64,000 nucleotides of DNA. It comes from Paenibacillus sp. YPG26. GTDB taxonomy: Bacteria > Bacillota > Bacilli > Paenibacillales > Paenibacillaceae. A program made the translations under genes and the position numbers. The DNA lies in assembly GCF_023704175.1 (NCBI RefSeq), contig NZ_CP084530.1, positions 3,177,501-3,241,500 of the forward strand. The letters are read 5' to 3'. Below the pieces are notes generated by a model, which was given only the letters and a program-made list of their open reading frames with translations, did no database searches and had not been told where the DNA came from. Below are positions 18,433 through 27,310 of the stretch, one piece after another; positions within the stretch are counted from its first letter, which is position 1, and the number at the start of each line of letters is the position of its first letter.

Positions 18433-18485
18433 TAAGAGTCCTCTTCGGGTATCTTCAGATACAACCGGAGAGGACTCTTATTTTA
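18433..18485. terminator. Bidirectional terminator between yfkK and the pirin gene
   Basis: The stem AAGAGTCCTCT/AGAGGACTCTT extends through a CCGG region, with ATTTTA on one side and ATTTGT on the other. It serves the convergent yfkK and pirin genes. Confidence 0.8.
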
Positions 18486-18512
18486 TGGATTATTTGTCGA
18501 CATGACATGCTT

Positions 18513-19232
18513 TTACGGCATATCCACAATCAACAGCTCTGCGGGCTCGCCGCTCCCTGTGCCAGAGAAAGTAATGTCATCATTCTTCTTGATTCGGACC
18601 GCATCGCCCGGCCTAAGTGACAGCTGCTCATCACCACAGCTCAAATCTGTATTCCCCTCGATCAGAAACACATGAGTCCTGCGTTCATCCCGGCGGGGCA
18701 GAGTTACTGTCTGTCCCGGCTCGAGGCTGCCAAGATAGATGGTTACATCCTGATTTATGGCCAGTGTGCCTTCGGCTCCATTACCGGATACTACGGGAAG
18801 CAGCTTGTTGAGCCGGTCTTCCTTATTGAAGGAATGGGCTCTCCAGGTTGGAGACTCACTTCTCTGATCCGGCAAAAACCACAACTGAACGAACCGCACA
18901 TCCTCGCTGCCCGAAGGATTTCTCTCCTCGTGCCGCACGCCTGTGCCCGCACTCATGACCTGGACATCGCCTGGCTTAAGCTGATGGGAGTTACCCAGAT
19001 CATCACGGTGTTCCAGCGCTCCCGACACCACATAGCTGACAATCTCAAGATCGTGATGAGGGTGGTTCTTGAATCCTTGCTCCGGCTTTAGAAGATTCTC
19101 ATTATGGGCAAGCAGACATCCGAAGTGAGCGTTACTTGGATCTTCATAGTCAGAGAATGAGAAGCTGAATTCACTATGAATCCATCCAAGGTCTGAAGTA
19201 TGGCGTTCATCCGAAGTTATCACTTTAATCAT
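18513..19232 (-). CDS. Pirin-family cupin (YhhW/quercetinase-like)
   Basis: Bicupin protein of 239 residues; related E. coli YhhW shows quercetin 2,3-dioxygenase activity, but physiological roles are unsettled. The N-terminal cupin motif FKNHPHHDLEIVSYVVSG supplies the metal His ligands, and GTGVRHEERNPS the later ones. The second cupin is degenerate and lacks a full ligand set. ATG 19232 is chosen because GGAGG stands nine bases before it; an upstream TTG is less likely. It is a single gene. Confidence 0.88.
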   Translation of the reverse strand: MIKVITSDERHTSDLGWIHSEFSFSFSDYEDPSNAHFGCLLAHNENLLKPEQGFKNHPHHDLEIVSYVVSGALEHRDDLGNSHQLKPGDVQVMSAGTGVRHEERNPSGSEDVRFVQLWFLPDQRSESPTWRAHSFNKEDRLNKLLPVVSGNGAEGTLAINQDVTIYLGSLEPGQTVTLPRRDERRTHVFLIEGNTDLSCGDEQLSLRPGDAVRIKKNDDITFSGTGSGEPAELLIVDMP

Positions 19233-19363
19233 TAATATCAACCTCCATGGTCCTGGATCGGGACCTCATATATGAGAACCTGCGTCTCTAATTGTCCTAT
19301 ACAGGTCATTCTTGCTATTCCTTACCCTTAAGACTAAATGGCTAATCATGGGCACTTGACAGC

Positions 19364-19390
19364 AAAAAACCGACCTCCAAGAGGTCGGTT
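19364..19390 (-). terminator. Terminator of the asparaginase gene
   Basis: The stem AACCGACCTC/GAGGTCGGTT is followed by TTTTTTGC on the minus strand. Confidence 0.85.
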
Positions 19391-19399
19391 CATCTTATA

Positions 19400-20410
19400 T
19401 TAACGGGAAGCAGACAGTTCGAAATCAGCCTCGGCATATCCCACTTTCTTCCCTGCATCATTGTAGATGCCAGTGTCAAATGCCGATCTCAGCCGCTCCA
19501 ATGTAACCTGATTGTTGTAATCAAGCTGCTCCAGAGTTCTCAGCACTACCAGTCCCCACTCCTCTTCGGAGCCGTCCAGAATTTTCAGGGCCACACCAAG
19601 CCGCTCCTTCTTCAGGCTGAAGCAGTATACCCCCTTGAAGCCGCCTTTCGCCACAATATTTGTATCCTGCAGCAGTATGGAATCCACCCGGCCGCTTCCG
19701 CCGACCAGTACAGGATGGGCATTCATAGCAGCCGTGATCTGAACTACCGCCTCGCGGGTAGCTGTGTCTTGAATTTGGTCCGGACAAGCCAGCTTCAGAT
19801 AAGCCTTGGCTAATGAAGACAACGGAAGAGCAAATACAGGGAAGCCGCAGCCATCAGTCCCAAGACCTATGCTCTCCCTGGGCAGCTCGGCAAGCACAGC
19901 TAGTGTAGTGAGTATCTCCTGCTGAACCGGATGCTCAGGCTGATCATAACCTTGGAGCGGATAACCCGCCATTTTACAATAGGCAAGAACCCCAAAATGC
20001 TTCCCCGAGCAGTTGTGGAACAGCCTGCGCCGATACCCGTTCGCACGTAGAAGCTCCTCCCGGGCTGTCTCATCAAGCGGCAGACTTGGCGCGCACACAA
20101 GGCAGTGCTCCTCAATATCTATTTTGCCGCTTAACCGCTCAAGCGTCTGTACGTGCACCTCTTGGGAACGATGTGAAGCCGTCATGATTGCCACATCCTC
20201 TCCCTTAAGATGGTAATGATCAATCAAGCCTGCTCTTATTCCCGGAATAGCCTGAAATGGCTTTGCGGACGAACGGGTGAAGGCAACAAAATCGGGATCT
20301 CCCGCAAAGTACACCACGTCCCCTTTCTCATTAACTATGCTTATATGACCGCTATGGGCACACTCCAGGGTGCCCGCACGAAACTCATGAACCAGGACAA
20401 CCTCATTCAT
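19400..20410 (-). CDS. L-asparaginase II-type protein (PF06089)
   Basis: Predicted asparaginase of the thermolabile Rhizobium AsnA-type family (PF06089), unrelated to the classical bacterial enzyme. It is 336 residues from ATG 20410, ten bases after GGAG. Family hallmarks are an RSSAKPFQAIP segment near residue 47, IMTASHRSQEVHV, the FHNCSGKHFG element with its Ser-x-Lys and conserved Cys, and TDGCGFPVFALPLSSLA. The SxK pairs are the candidate catalytic residues of the beta-lactamase-like fold. It is single, with its own terminator. Confidence 0.87.
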   Translation of the reverse strand: MNEVVLVHEFRAGTLECAHSGHISIVNEKGDVVYFAGDPDFVAFTRSSAKPFQAIPGIRAGLIDHYHLKGEDVAIMTASHRSQEVHVQTLERLSGKIDIEEHCLVCAPSLPLDETAREELLRANGYRRRLFHNCSGKHFGVLAYCKMAGYPLQGYDQPEHPVQQEILTTLAVLAELPRESIGLGTDGCGFPVFALPLSSLAKAYLKLACPDQIQDTATREAVVQITAAMNAHPVLVGGSGRVDSILLQDTNIVAKGGFKGVYCFSLKKERLGVALKILDGSEEEWGLVVLRTLEQLDYNNQVTLERLRSAFDTGIYNDAGKKVGYAEADFELSASR

Positions 20411-20635
20411 TCCCACTCGTCTCCTTATCGTATCCGGATCTTGAATCCACCCATCTACAGTATATTATACCTGTTTGTTTCAGCTAAAGGCATGGAGTTT
20501 ATATACAAAGTAAGCTGAGCGACACTCAGAGCCTTTAAGACTATAACTCTTCAAGATACAGACTGAACTAAGCAGATCTGGCTCAGATTCATTCGTTTAG
20601 CCTGTATAACATAAATCCATTAAGGAGTGATTAGA

Positions 20636-21118
20636 ATGAATAAAGCAGAAACAGATTATCCGGTACAAAGCGGTTCGACTTTCACTAAAGGTTTGATCAT
20701 TGGCGGTCTTCTTGGTGCAGCTGCAGCCCTCCTCTACGCTCCAAAAACAGGTCGTGAAATGCGCAGTGACCTGACAGACAAATGGGGTACAGTATGTGAT
20801 AAATCCAAAGATGTAGCTTCTGTAGTGACAGAAAAGGCTACGGATCTGGCTAAGAATGTAACAGCTAAAACAACAGATCTCGCGAAGACAGTAGGAACGA
20901 GTGCAAGTACGCTGGTATCCAGTGTAAAAACAGCCTCTTCCCTGGTAGGCGAAGAGATGAAGCAGGCTGCTTCCACGGTATCGGAAGAAGCGAAGAACTC
21001 TGCAAGTGAGGTGGCTAGTGAAGCCAAAGATACTTCGAATGAACTTTCGAGTGATATCCGCAAGGCTTCCCAGGAAACTGCCCGTGAAGTTCATAATAAA
21101 ACAAGCGCATCTTACTAA
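20636..21118 (+). CDS. ytxH: YtxH-domain general stress protein
   Basis: Small stress-type protein of 160 residues. One Gly/Ala-rich membrane segment at about 18-35 (LIIGGLLGAAAALLYAPKTG, the YtxH signature) precedes a long hydrophilic tail. The tail has repeated, LEA-like elements (TEKATDLAKNVTAKTTDLAK) and is Lys, Glu, Ser and Thr rich. ytxH genes are SigB-controlled in Bacillus subtilis, and sigB lies 2 kb away; I could not find a convincing SigB promoter here. The start is ATG 20636 behind TAAGGAG. DUF5665 and a small acidic gene follow on the same strand. Confidence 0.8.
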   Translation: MNKAETDYPVQSGSTFTKGLIIGGLLGAAAALLYAPKTGREMRSDLTDKWGTVCDKSKDVASVVTEKATDLAKNVTAKTTDLAKTVGTSASTLVSSVKTASSLVGEEMKQAASTVSEEAKNSASEVASEAKDTSNELSSDIRKASQETAREVHNKTSASY

Positions 21119-21210
21119 TCTTGCATAGATGACCCTTGTGAAATAGCCAGCCTTCTTCAGCGCTGGCTATTTCTTATCCCTAACTTTAGAGAAAGGACGT
21201 GAATGATCCA

Positions 21211-21534
21211 ATGGGAGAACTGAAACAATATGACACCAAGGATCATCCCTTTGAACTCAGGCATGAGGTGAAGCGCCTCAATTCACGCCTTGATGATATC
21301 GCGGATGCACTGGAAAGATCGGACTTCAAGGATATTATCGAGAATTATACAAATCCTAAGAAGCGGCTGTTCTCGAACTTCACCGCAGGTCTGGCCCGCG
21401 GCCTTGGGCTTACGATTGGTACCGCCCTGGTCCTGGCCCTGTTCGGTTGGATCACCAGCTTCTTCGTCTCTATGCCGCTGATCGGTGAATTCCTGGCCAA
21501 TATTCAGCATTATATGGATGCGTATAAGAAATAA
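21211..21534 (+). CDS. DUF5665 membrane protein
   Basis: About 107 residues. The N-terminal half is a coiled-coil-like acidic helix (RHEVKRLNSRLDDIADALER). A short PKKRLFSNFTAGLARGLGL link leads to one long or hairpin hydrophobic segment (TIGTALVLALFGWITSFFV). This is the DUF5665 pattern, role unknown. Start is uncertain: a GTG at 21199 nearly touches GGA, and the ATG at 21211 is 13 bases from it; neither spacing is ideal. It is probably cotranscribed with ytxH. Confidence 0.72.
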   Translation: MGELKQYDTKDHPFELRHEVKRLNSRLDDIADALERSDFKDIIENYTNPKKRLFSNFTAGLARGLGLTIGTALVLALFGWITSFFVSMPLIGEFLANIQHYMDAYKK

Positions 21535-21563
21535 CATTTCCCTCGAGAAAGGAGGCCTCAATC

Positions 21564-21788
21564 ATGAGCTCCAACAATCCAAAAGATGAACAGGAACAGT
21601 ACACCCGTCATCAAATCATAGATGCAGCTGCAGGCAATGTGCCCAAACACAAAGACATCGATGAAGCTGAGAATGGCTCGATGGTGAATGATATGGATGA
21701 CCTGAAGCGTTTGGGCGAAGAGATGGATGAAATGGACTCCGTTACGGAAGACAAAGAGAAGGGTCTTGAGAATGATCCCAAGCAATGA
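21564..21788 (+). CDS. Small acidic hydrophilic protein, unknown
   Basis: A 74-residue, strongly acidic, cysteine-free and probably disordered protein (DDLKRLGEEMDEMDSVTED). The ribosome site GAAAGGAGG is strong. It has no recognised domain. It is third in a row with ytxH and the DUF5665 gene, so a shared stress role is a guess from context. A hairpin follows the stop directly. Confidence 0.65.
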   Translation: MSSNNPKDEQEQYTRHQIIDAAAGNVPKHKDIDEAENGSMVNDMDDLKRLGEEMDEMDSVTEDKEKGLENDPKQ

Positions 21789-21792
21789 AGAA

Positions 21793-21813
21793 GAGCACCG
21801 GTTCCGGTGCTCT
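21793..21813. terminator. Hairpin between convergent genes
   Basis: The perfect stem GAGCACCGG/CCGGTGCTC with a 3-base loop lies between the acidic-protein gene and corA. The minus side is followed by TTCTTC, and there is no long T run. Confidence 0.5.
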
Positions 21814-21865
21814 CAAGTTGAGCCTGTGCGGCAGCCCAGGCTTAGTTTAATTTGTCCCCTGCGGT

Positions 21866-22840
21866 TCACAGATTGGACTCATTGTCCTGTGGATCAAGTA
21901 AGTCTCCGGTCCATCCTTTGGCTTTGAGCCAAATTCCCAAAGTTACCGTGCTCAGCAGAATTAATCCGCTTACCAGCACAAAGCCCCACACACCGTTCTT
22001 GGTCCAAGGTAAATAGTCAAAATTCATCCCCCATATCGCACCAATCACTGTAGCCGGGGTGAAGATCGACGCGATAATAGTCAGTGTCTTCGTAATCTCA
22101 TTGCCCCGGAATGCGGAGATCGCATCATCGATCGAGATCAGGGTATCGATCTCCCGCTCATAATGAATGAACAGCTGTTCCACTCGCTCCAGACGGTAAA
22201 AGTATCTCTTGAAATACACACTGCTGTCGATCTCCTCCAAGTAGGCTTCGCGTGCTGCGGTAAGCAGCTCCTGAAAGGGAATGAACAGATTGTGCCAATA
22301 AAGAAGCTCGAAACGCGAATTCAATATCCGGTCCATAATATTCTTCTTGTTCCGCTTACGCATCGAATCTTCGACTTTGCGCAGATTCGCTTCAAAATTG
22401 TCCATACCGGTATGAAAGTAGTGCATCATGGTTCTGGCAAGAATGAATAATCCATCACGGGGATGAGGGCAATCTCTCAAAATTCTAATCCGTTCATCGG
22501 ATGCCATGATCTTACGGCTGCTCTCATCCAAATTAATGGTTATGAAGACCTCATCACTTAGGAAAAAGTGAAACTTGTTGCATGACTCAGAAGAATCAAT
22601 TTCAAGCTTGACTGAGTAAAGCAAAGATCCGAATATAGCGGGGCGGTCATCCTCAGTTAGCCGGACCGAAAGATAGCTGGTCTCGACCCTGGGGATCTCC
22701 TTCAGCCACTCGTCGGCCAGAGGATACTGATCTTCCAGATCCTTGATCACCGCTGTATGCCAGTTCTCAATATTTAAGTCAATCCACTTCCAGCCTTGGT
22801 TCATGGTCCACTCCTGCCTGACCTTTGACTCTTCCGTCAT
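21866..22840 (-). CDS. corA: CorA-family divalent cation transporter
   Basis: Mg2+ or Co2+ channel of 324 residues. The large N-terminal cytoplasmic domain includes helices such as NFEANLRKVEDSMRKRNKK. Two C-terminal membrane helices follow, with the selectivity motif at the end of the first, GAIWGMNFDYLPW. The tail is short and ends in acidic residues. Length and GMN motif fit CorA; the metal cannot be told from sequence. The ribosome site is GGAG with spacing of eight. Confidence 0.9.
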   Translation of the reverse strand: MTEESKVRQEWTMNQGWKWIDLNIENWHTAVIKDLEDQYPLADEWLKEIPRVETSYLSVRLTEDDRPAIFGSLLYSVKLEIDSSESCNKFHFFLSDEVFITINLDESSRKIMASDERIRILRDCPHPRDGLFILARTMMHYFHTGMDNFEANLRKVEDSMRKRNKKNIMDRILNSRFELLYWHNLFIPFQELLTAAREAYLEEIDSSVYFKRYFYRLERVEQLFIHYEREIDTLISIDDAISAFRGNEITKTLTIIASIFTPATVIGAIWGMNFDYLPWTKNGVWGFVLVSGLILLSTVTLGIWLKAKGWTGDLLDPQDNESNL

Positions 22841-22944
22841 TCCGCGCTCTCCTTTGTCTGAGACATCCCCGCATCTTCAAAAAAGACACGCTTCATTCCT
22901 AAGAATGGCGTGTCTTCATGTGTAAGTACAGGGTAAAACCATAT

Positions 22945-23715
22945 TTAGGACCCCGAGTTAGACATAATCTGCTTAAGCTTCTCGGTCGCTCTTTTTTGGA
23001 TACGTGATACGCTCATCTGGGATACTCCCAGCTTCTGTGCAATTGCACGTTGTGATTGACCATCCTGGAATGCCAGAAGCAGCACACTTTGCTCCTGTTC
23101 CTTCAATTGGCTGAGGGCTTGTTGAAGGTCCATTCTTTTCTCGACCGTATCAAAGTCGTTCGCCTCAGAGCTGATTAATTCCCCAAGCGTTGCCGTACTC
23201 TCATCCTGGGATAGCGGTGAATCCAGGGATACATAATGATAGCATTCCCTTCCGGCCAGCACTTCAACCGTCTCTTCCACGGATAGATCCAGGAATGAGG
23301 CAATCTCCTTCACATCTGGCGACCGCTCAAGCTTCACGGTGAGCTCATCGATCGCTTGCTGCACCAAGGCTCCCTTTTCCTTAATTCGGCGCGGCACCTG
23401 GATATACCAGGATTTATCCCGCAGGAAGTTCTTCATATGACCAATCATACTCTTCATCGCGTAGGGCTCAAAGGGGATACCCAGATCAATGTCATACTGC
23501 TGAAGAAGGCGGATCAGAGCCATCTGCCCTACCTGATATAGATCCTCATATAAGTCAGGACGGTTGCGGGCGATCTTGCCTGCCGCCATCTTCACCATGG
23601 GCTCATATTTCTTGATGAGCACGGTGGCAATTTCATTATCTTTGGTCTGCTGGTATTCCCAGATTAGACCGATTGCTTCGTTCATCGACTCTGGGGGAGT
23701 CAGTCTATCTGTCAT
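22945..23715 (-). CDS. sigB: General stress sigma factor SigB
   Basis: RNA polymerase sigma factor of the SigB/SigF/SigG group, 256 residues. Region 2 includes KYEPMVKMAAGKIARNRPDL and QVGQMALIRLLQQYD. Region 3 is near VPRRIKEKGALVQQAIDEL. Region 4 ends in the helix-turn-helix SQRAIAQKLGVSQMSVSRI. The gene starts with a 4-base ATGA overlap with rsbW, and rsbV lies before that: the canonical rsbV-rsbW-sigB order. Placement after RsbW and the stress-type upstream genes favour SigB over the sporulation factors SigF and SigG. Confidence 0.92.
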   Translation of the reverse strand: MTDRLTPPESMNEAIGLIWEYQQTKDNEIATVLIKKYEPMVKMAAGKIARNRPDLYEDLYQVGQMALIRLLQQYDIDLGIPFEPYAMKSMIGHMKNFLRDKSWYIQVPRRIKEKGALVQQAIDELTVKLERSPDVKEIASFLDLSVEETVEVLAGRECYHYVSLDSPLSQDESTATLGELISSEANDFDTVEKRMDLQQALSQLKEQEQSVLLLAFQDGQSQRAIAQKLGVSQMSVSRIQKRATEKLKQIMSNSGS

Positions 23716-24164
23716 ACCGTCTCCTCACTGCGAGCGAGATTGCGGATGAGGACCACTTTTGTTCCTTTCCCTGCCTCGCTCACAACGCTTACATCATCCA
23801 TAAGCGCCTGCATCAAATAGAAGCCGAGACCTCCGATTTGGGCATCGTCCAGATTTTTATCGTGAAGCGTTACCCGCTCGTCTGTTTTGTCCCACGAATC
23901 AAAGCTCTCCCCTTCATCTTTGACCGTAATTGACAATGAATCCGGCTTGATCTCGAAAGTCACCTCAACCGTGCCGTCTTCCTGCTTGTAGGCATAGAGG
24001 ACAGAGTTATTACAGGCCTCGGAGACCGCCACCTTCATATCTTCGATGTCCTCATAGGAGAAGCCCATTTTGGAAGCAATACCATACAAATTCAGCCTAA
24101 CAATATCGACATAATCCGCTGTTGCCGGTAAATGTAATATAACTCTTTGAACTTCGTCTTTCAT
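23712..24164 (-). CDS. rsbW: Anti-sigma-B factor and RsbV kinase RsbW
   Basis: Serine kinase and anti-sigma factor of the GHKL family, 150 residues. It binds either SigB or unphosphorylated RsbV and phosphorylates RsbV with ATP. The N-box is VAVSEACNNSVLYAYKQ at about 46-62, and the G1/G2 elements are VKDEGESFD and IGGLGFYLMQALMDD. It lies 18 bases after rsbV and overlaps sigB by four bases, as in Bacillus. Confidence 0.92.
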   Translation of the reverse strand: MKDEVQRVILHLPATADYVDIVRLNLYGIASKMGFSYEDIEDMKVAVSEACNNSVLYAYKQEDGTVEVTFEIKPDSLSITVKDEGESFDSWDKTDERVTLHDKNLDDAQIGGLGFYLMQALMDDVSVVSEAGKGTKVVLIRNLARSEETV

Positions 24165-24182
24165 TCTAGCTTCGATCCTTTC

Positions 24183-24521
24183 CTATTGGGGATTCTCCTG
24201 TGAGGCGAAAAATTTAGCTATTCCGGTCATGTCAAACAACTTCTGGATTTGGGCCGGAACTTCCCGAACAAGAAACTGTGCGCTCATACCATGTCTTGCT
24301 TTCAAGATGGATAACAGGATTCCAATCCCTGTGCTGTCAATGTATTTCAAATCCTTCAGGTTAATTACCAAGTCAACTTCCCCATCCCCAACGAGAGGCT
24401 CCATTACCTGTCTAAAGTCCGGTGCCACGGATAAATCGAGTTCTCCTTTTAAATACACCGTGCATGTGCCGTCTTCTACCTGGGTAGTAGCATTGAACTT
24501 ATCACTCTTATTTGTATTCAT
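24183..24521 (-). CDS. rsbV: Anti-anti-sigma factor RsbV
   Basis: STAS-domain antagonist that frees SigB from RsbW when unphosphorylated. It is 112 residues from ATG 24521 (CAGGAGAG seven bases before). The phosphorylation motif LKYIDSTGIGILL places the target at S63. The frame is open upstream but that part lacks a ribosome site and contains the promoter below. It is first of the three-gene rsbV-rsbW-sigB core. Confidence 0.93.
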   Translation of the reverse strand: MNTNKSDKFNATTQVEDGTCTVYLKGELDLSVAPDFRQVMEPLVGDGEVDLVINLKDLKYIDSTGIGILLSILKARHGMSAQFLVREVPAQIQKLFDMTGIAKFFASQENPQ

Positions 24522-24581
24522 AGACACTCTCTCCTGAATTATGTTTTCTTTTTTTAATTTCGTAGCCAATTCTATATTCAT

Positions 24582-24606
24582 TAACCCAATCCCAGACGTG
24601 TGAAAC
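24582..24606 (-). promoter_or_regulatory. SigB-type promoter before rsbV
   Basis: GTTTCA (24601-24606) and GGGTTA (24582-24587) with a 13-base spacer match the SigB consensus GTTTAA-N12/15-GGGTAT at most positions. The predicted start is about 50 bases before rsbV. It would give positive autoregulation of rsbV-rsbW-sigB independent of the upstream kinase genes. Confidence 0.7.
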
Positions 24607-24665
24607 AAAAAGGAACGGCTCAAAGACTGGGTATCTTTAGCACATTCCATAGATTTATCCACTAT

Positions 24666-26336
24666 TTAGCTGCCTTTAAGCTGTTCATATCCCTCTAATG
24701 GGACAGCCGTCTCCGTATATTTGGTCAATATCTTCTTCAGACTGCTAAGCTTAACCGGCTTGCTGACGTAATCGACCATTCCCGCATCCAGACAGCGGGT
24801 TCTCGTCCCTTCCATTACATCGGCTGTCATGGCGATAATTACCGGGGATGGGTCCGCTCCCGAATCCGCGCAGATTCTCCGGGTAGCCTCCAAACCATCC
24901 ATCACAGGCATCTGCAGATCCATGAAGATATAGTCATATCCTCCCGGCACCTGTACCATCTTGATGGCCCGTTCTCCATTCTCGGCCACATCCGCCGTAT
25001 AGCCAAGCTTGCGAAGCATGCTCAGCATCAGCTTCTGATTAATGGGATGATCGTCAACGACCAGGACCCGTCTCGGAGCCAGCAGTTGAACGAATTCGCT
25101 GCGGTCCTCCAGAGCCTCACTGTCATCTTCTCCGGCGTTGTCCTCATACTTCCCCACCTCCACGGTGAAAATGAAGGTTGCCCCGTTCTCCTCCATGGAT
25201 TCCACACGGATCTCACCGCCCATCATCTGTACCAGCGTACGACAAATGGCAAGCCCCAGGCCAGTGCCTCCGTATTTCCGGGTCATGGAAGAATCAAGCT
25301 GTGAGAACGGCTTGAACAGCTTATCGATCTTCTCGGCTGGAATACCGATACCCGTATCTTTTACCGTGAACTCAAGCGACATACGCTCGGCTTCGACTTT
25401 CTTTGGCGTAACTACCAGATAGATCCCGCCATGATCTGTGAATTTGATGGCATTGGAGATCAGGTTGATCAGAATCTGCCGCATGCGGCCCTGGTCCCCG
25501 TAGATCACCGGAGGAATCTGCTCGTCGATGAAGTAGACCAGCTCCAGATTTTTACGGCCGGCATCTACCGAGAACAGATTGAACACCTCTTGGATGCCGC
25601 TCTGCAGCTCGAACGGATTCTCTTCAAGCTCCATCTTGCCCGACTCCATCTTGGTGAAATCAAGAATATCGTTGATTACCGTCACCAGGGCATCGGCACT
25701 CTTGCGGATAATGTCCGTGTATTCCTTCTGCTCATCCTTAAGCTCGGTCTCCATCAGGAGATCAATCATACCAATAACCCCGTTCATGGGCGTACGGATC
25801 TCGTGACTCATCATAGCGAGGAATTCTGTCTTGGCTTTGGCCGCTATTTCTGCAGCCTCCTTCGCCTTGACCAGCTCCTCATTGATCCGTTCGAGCTCCT
25901 GGGTCTTCTGGTGAAGCAGCATGGACTGGGTCTTATGCTTCTTATTCGTCAGATACATACTGACAAATCCCTCGATCTTGGATCTTAGAATCTGGGGAAT
26001 GAACGGCTTCACCATATAGTCGATAGCACCCGCTGAGTACCCTGCGAACAACTGGTCCGCTTCTTTGCTGTTGGCCGATATGAAAATAATCGGGATATCC
26101 TTCGTCTTATCACGGGCTTTGATAAGTTTGGCCGTCTCGATCCCGTCCATACCCGGCATCTGAACGTCAAGCACGATTACAGCGAATTCATCCTTCAGCA
26201 AGTGTCTAAGAGCCTCTTCCCCCGAGGTTGCTTTAACCAGATTGTACTGCTCGCTATCGAGCACCGCCTCCAGAGCGAGCAAATTCTCGGGGCGGTCATC
26301 TACCAGCAAAATGTGAATTGGTTCGTGATACCCCAT
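24666..26336 (-). CDS. Hybrid histidine kinase, REC-HisKA-HATPase-REC
   Basis: Cytoplasmic hybrid kinase of 556 residues with no membrane segment. REC1 (about 7-125) has phospho-acceptor D57 in [14 protein letters not shown] short coiled coil is followed by HisKA with H178 in [12 protein letters not shown]. The ATPase has [21 protein letters not shown] and [13 protein letters not shown]2 (about 422-545) has D473 in [14 protein letters not shown] receiver at the N-terminus suggests it takes phosphate or a partner signal from another kinase, perhaps the 1218-residue one upstream. It lies between the CheR-type gene and rsbV, with a strong GAGGAGG site. A role in SigB control is inferred from position. 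Confidence 0.9.
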   Translation of the reverse strand: MGYHEPIHILLVDDRPENLLALEAVLDSEQYNLVKATSGEEALRHLLKDEFAVIVLDVQMPGMDGIETAKLIKARDKTKDIPIIFISANSKEADQLFAGYSAGAIDYMVKPFIPQILRSKIEGFVSMYLTNKKHKTQSMLLHQKTQELERINEELVKAKEAAEIAAKAKTEFLAMMSHEIRTPMNGVIGMIDLLMETELKDEQKEYTDIIRKSADALVTVINDILDFTKMESGKMELEENPFELQSGIQEVFNLFSVDAGRKNLELVYFIDEQIPPVIYGDQGRMRQILINLISNAIKFTDHGGIYLVVTPKKVEAERMSLEFTVKDTGIGIPAEKIDKLFKPFSQLDSSMTRKYGGTGLGLAICRTLVQMMGGEIRVESMEENGATFIFTVEVGKYEDNAGEDDSEALEDRSEFVQLLAPRRVLVVDDHPINQKLMLSMLRKLGYTADVAENGERAIKMVQVPGGYDYIFMDLQMPVMDGLEATRRICADSGADPSPVIIAMTADVMEGTRTRCLDAGMVDYVSKPVKLSSLKKILTKYTETAVPLEGYEQLKGS

Positions 26337-26364
26337 GGAATCCTCCTCAAAAATGGTGACAAAT

Positions 26365-27237
26365 TTATTTGATCTTGCGATAAATTTTCTCTGTCATGTC
26401 CATTGGTTCATAGCAGTCCGCGAAATCCGTGAAATGAATGGATTCCTTAGAGCCTAATACAAGTACGCCAAAGTGATTCAAGCTTTCATGAAACAATTTA
26501 TGAACATGATTCCGGAGCTTGTCGTCAAAGTAGATCATGACATTACGGCAGAAGATTACATTGAACTCATTAAATGAACCGTCCGTAGCCAGATTATGCT
26601 CCGCGAAAATCATGTTTTTCCTGAGAAACGGCTGAAAAATTACTGAGTCATACTTCGCTGTATAGTATTCCGAGAATGACCGGGTGCCCCCGGAAGCCAT
26701 ATAATTTTTGGTGTAGAGCTGCATCTTCTGAATATTAAATATCCCTTCCTTCGCCTGGGCCAAGGAACGATCATTCATGTCAGTGGCATAGATCCTCGCT
26801 TTGTCATACAGCCCCTCTTCATACAGCATGATGGCCATCGAGTATACTTCTTCTCCTGTCGAGCAGCCCGCATGCCAAATCCGGATGTAAGGGTAGGTTC
26901 TGAGGATTGGAATGACTTTCTTGCGGAAAGTCTTGAACAACTCCGGGTCCCTGAACATCTCCGTTACCGGAATGGACAGGTTATACACCAGTCTGTCAAA
27001 GCACGCCCGATCATGCAGCACCTTCTCCTGCAGACTTGAGACCGTGTGCAGGTTCTCGGCATGGACGGAGTGCCATATGCGCCGTCTGAGAGACGGCATG
27101 GCGTAATTCCGGAAATCATAGCCATAGAGCCGATGAATTCCTTCAAGCAGAAGCTCAATTTCAATAGTCTCCCGCTCATGGATATCTATTTCTAAAGGGG
27201 ACTGAATATCACCTTCTAATGAATTGTCTGGTGTCAT
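26365..27237 (-). CDS. CheR-type protein methyltransferase (RsbM-like)
   Basis: SAM-dependent glutamate O-methyltransferase of the CheR family, about 290 residues. The N-terminal helical domain ([19 protein letters not shown]) precedes the SAM domain with [33 protein letters not shown] and [18 protein letters not shown] 27237 is preferred because the GGGG site touches the first ATG. There are no chemotaxis genes or CheB nearby. In Bacillus cereus the comparable RsbM methylates the sensor kinase RsbK in the SigB pathway. Here the gene follows a large membrane hybrid kinase, so the same role is the natural inference. Confidence 0.85.
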   Translation of the reverse strand: MTPDNSLEGDIQSPLEIDIHERETIEIELLLEGIHRLYGYDFRNYAMPSLRRRIWHSVHAENLHTVSSLQEKVLHDRACFDRLVYNLSIPVTEMFRDPELFKTFRKKVIPILRTYPYIRIWHAGCSTGEEVYSMAIMLYEEGLYDKARIYATDMNDRSLAQAKEGIFNIQKMQLYTKNYMASGGTRSFSEYYTAKYDSVIFQPFLRKNMIFAEHNLATDGSFNEFNVIFCRNVMIYFDDKLRNHVHKLFHESLNHFGVLVLGSKESIHFTDFADCYEPMDMTEKIYRKIK

Positions 27238-27310
27238 GAATCCCATCCCCTGCCTCTAAAATCGTCTTCTTACCCTTCCTAGGTTACATCTTATTACCCT
27301 CAAACCCGGC

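Noticed and set aside
20460..20635. SigB promoter before ytxH
   Set aside because: GTTTCA and GTTTAG occur but with no GGGTA-like element at the right distance.
25431..25988. A 185-codon plus-strand ORF
   Set aside because: Antisense to the hybrid kinase HisKA/REC region; no ribosome site.
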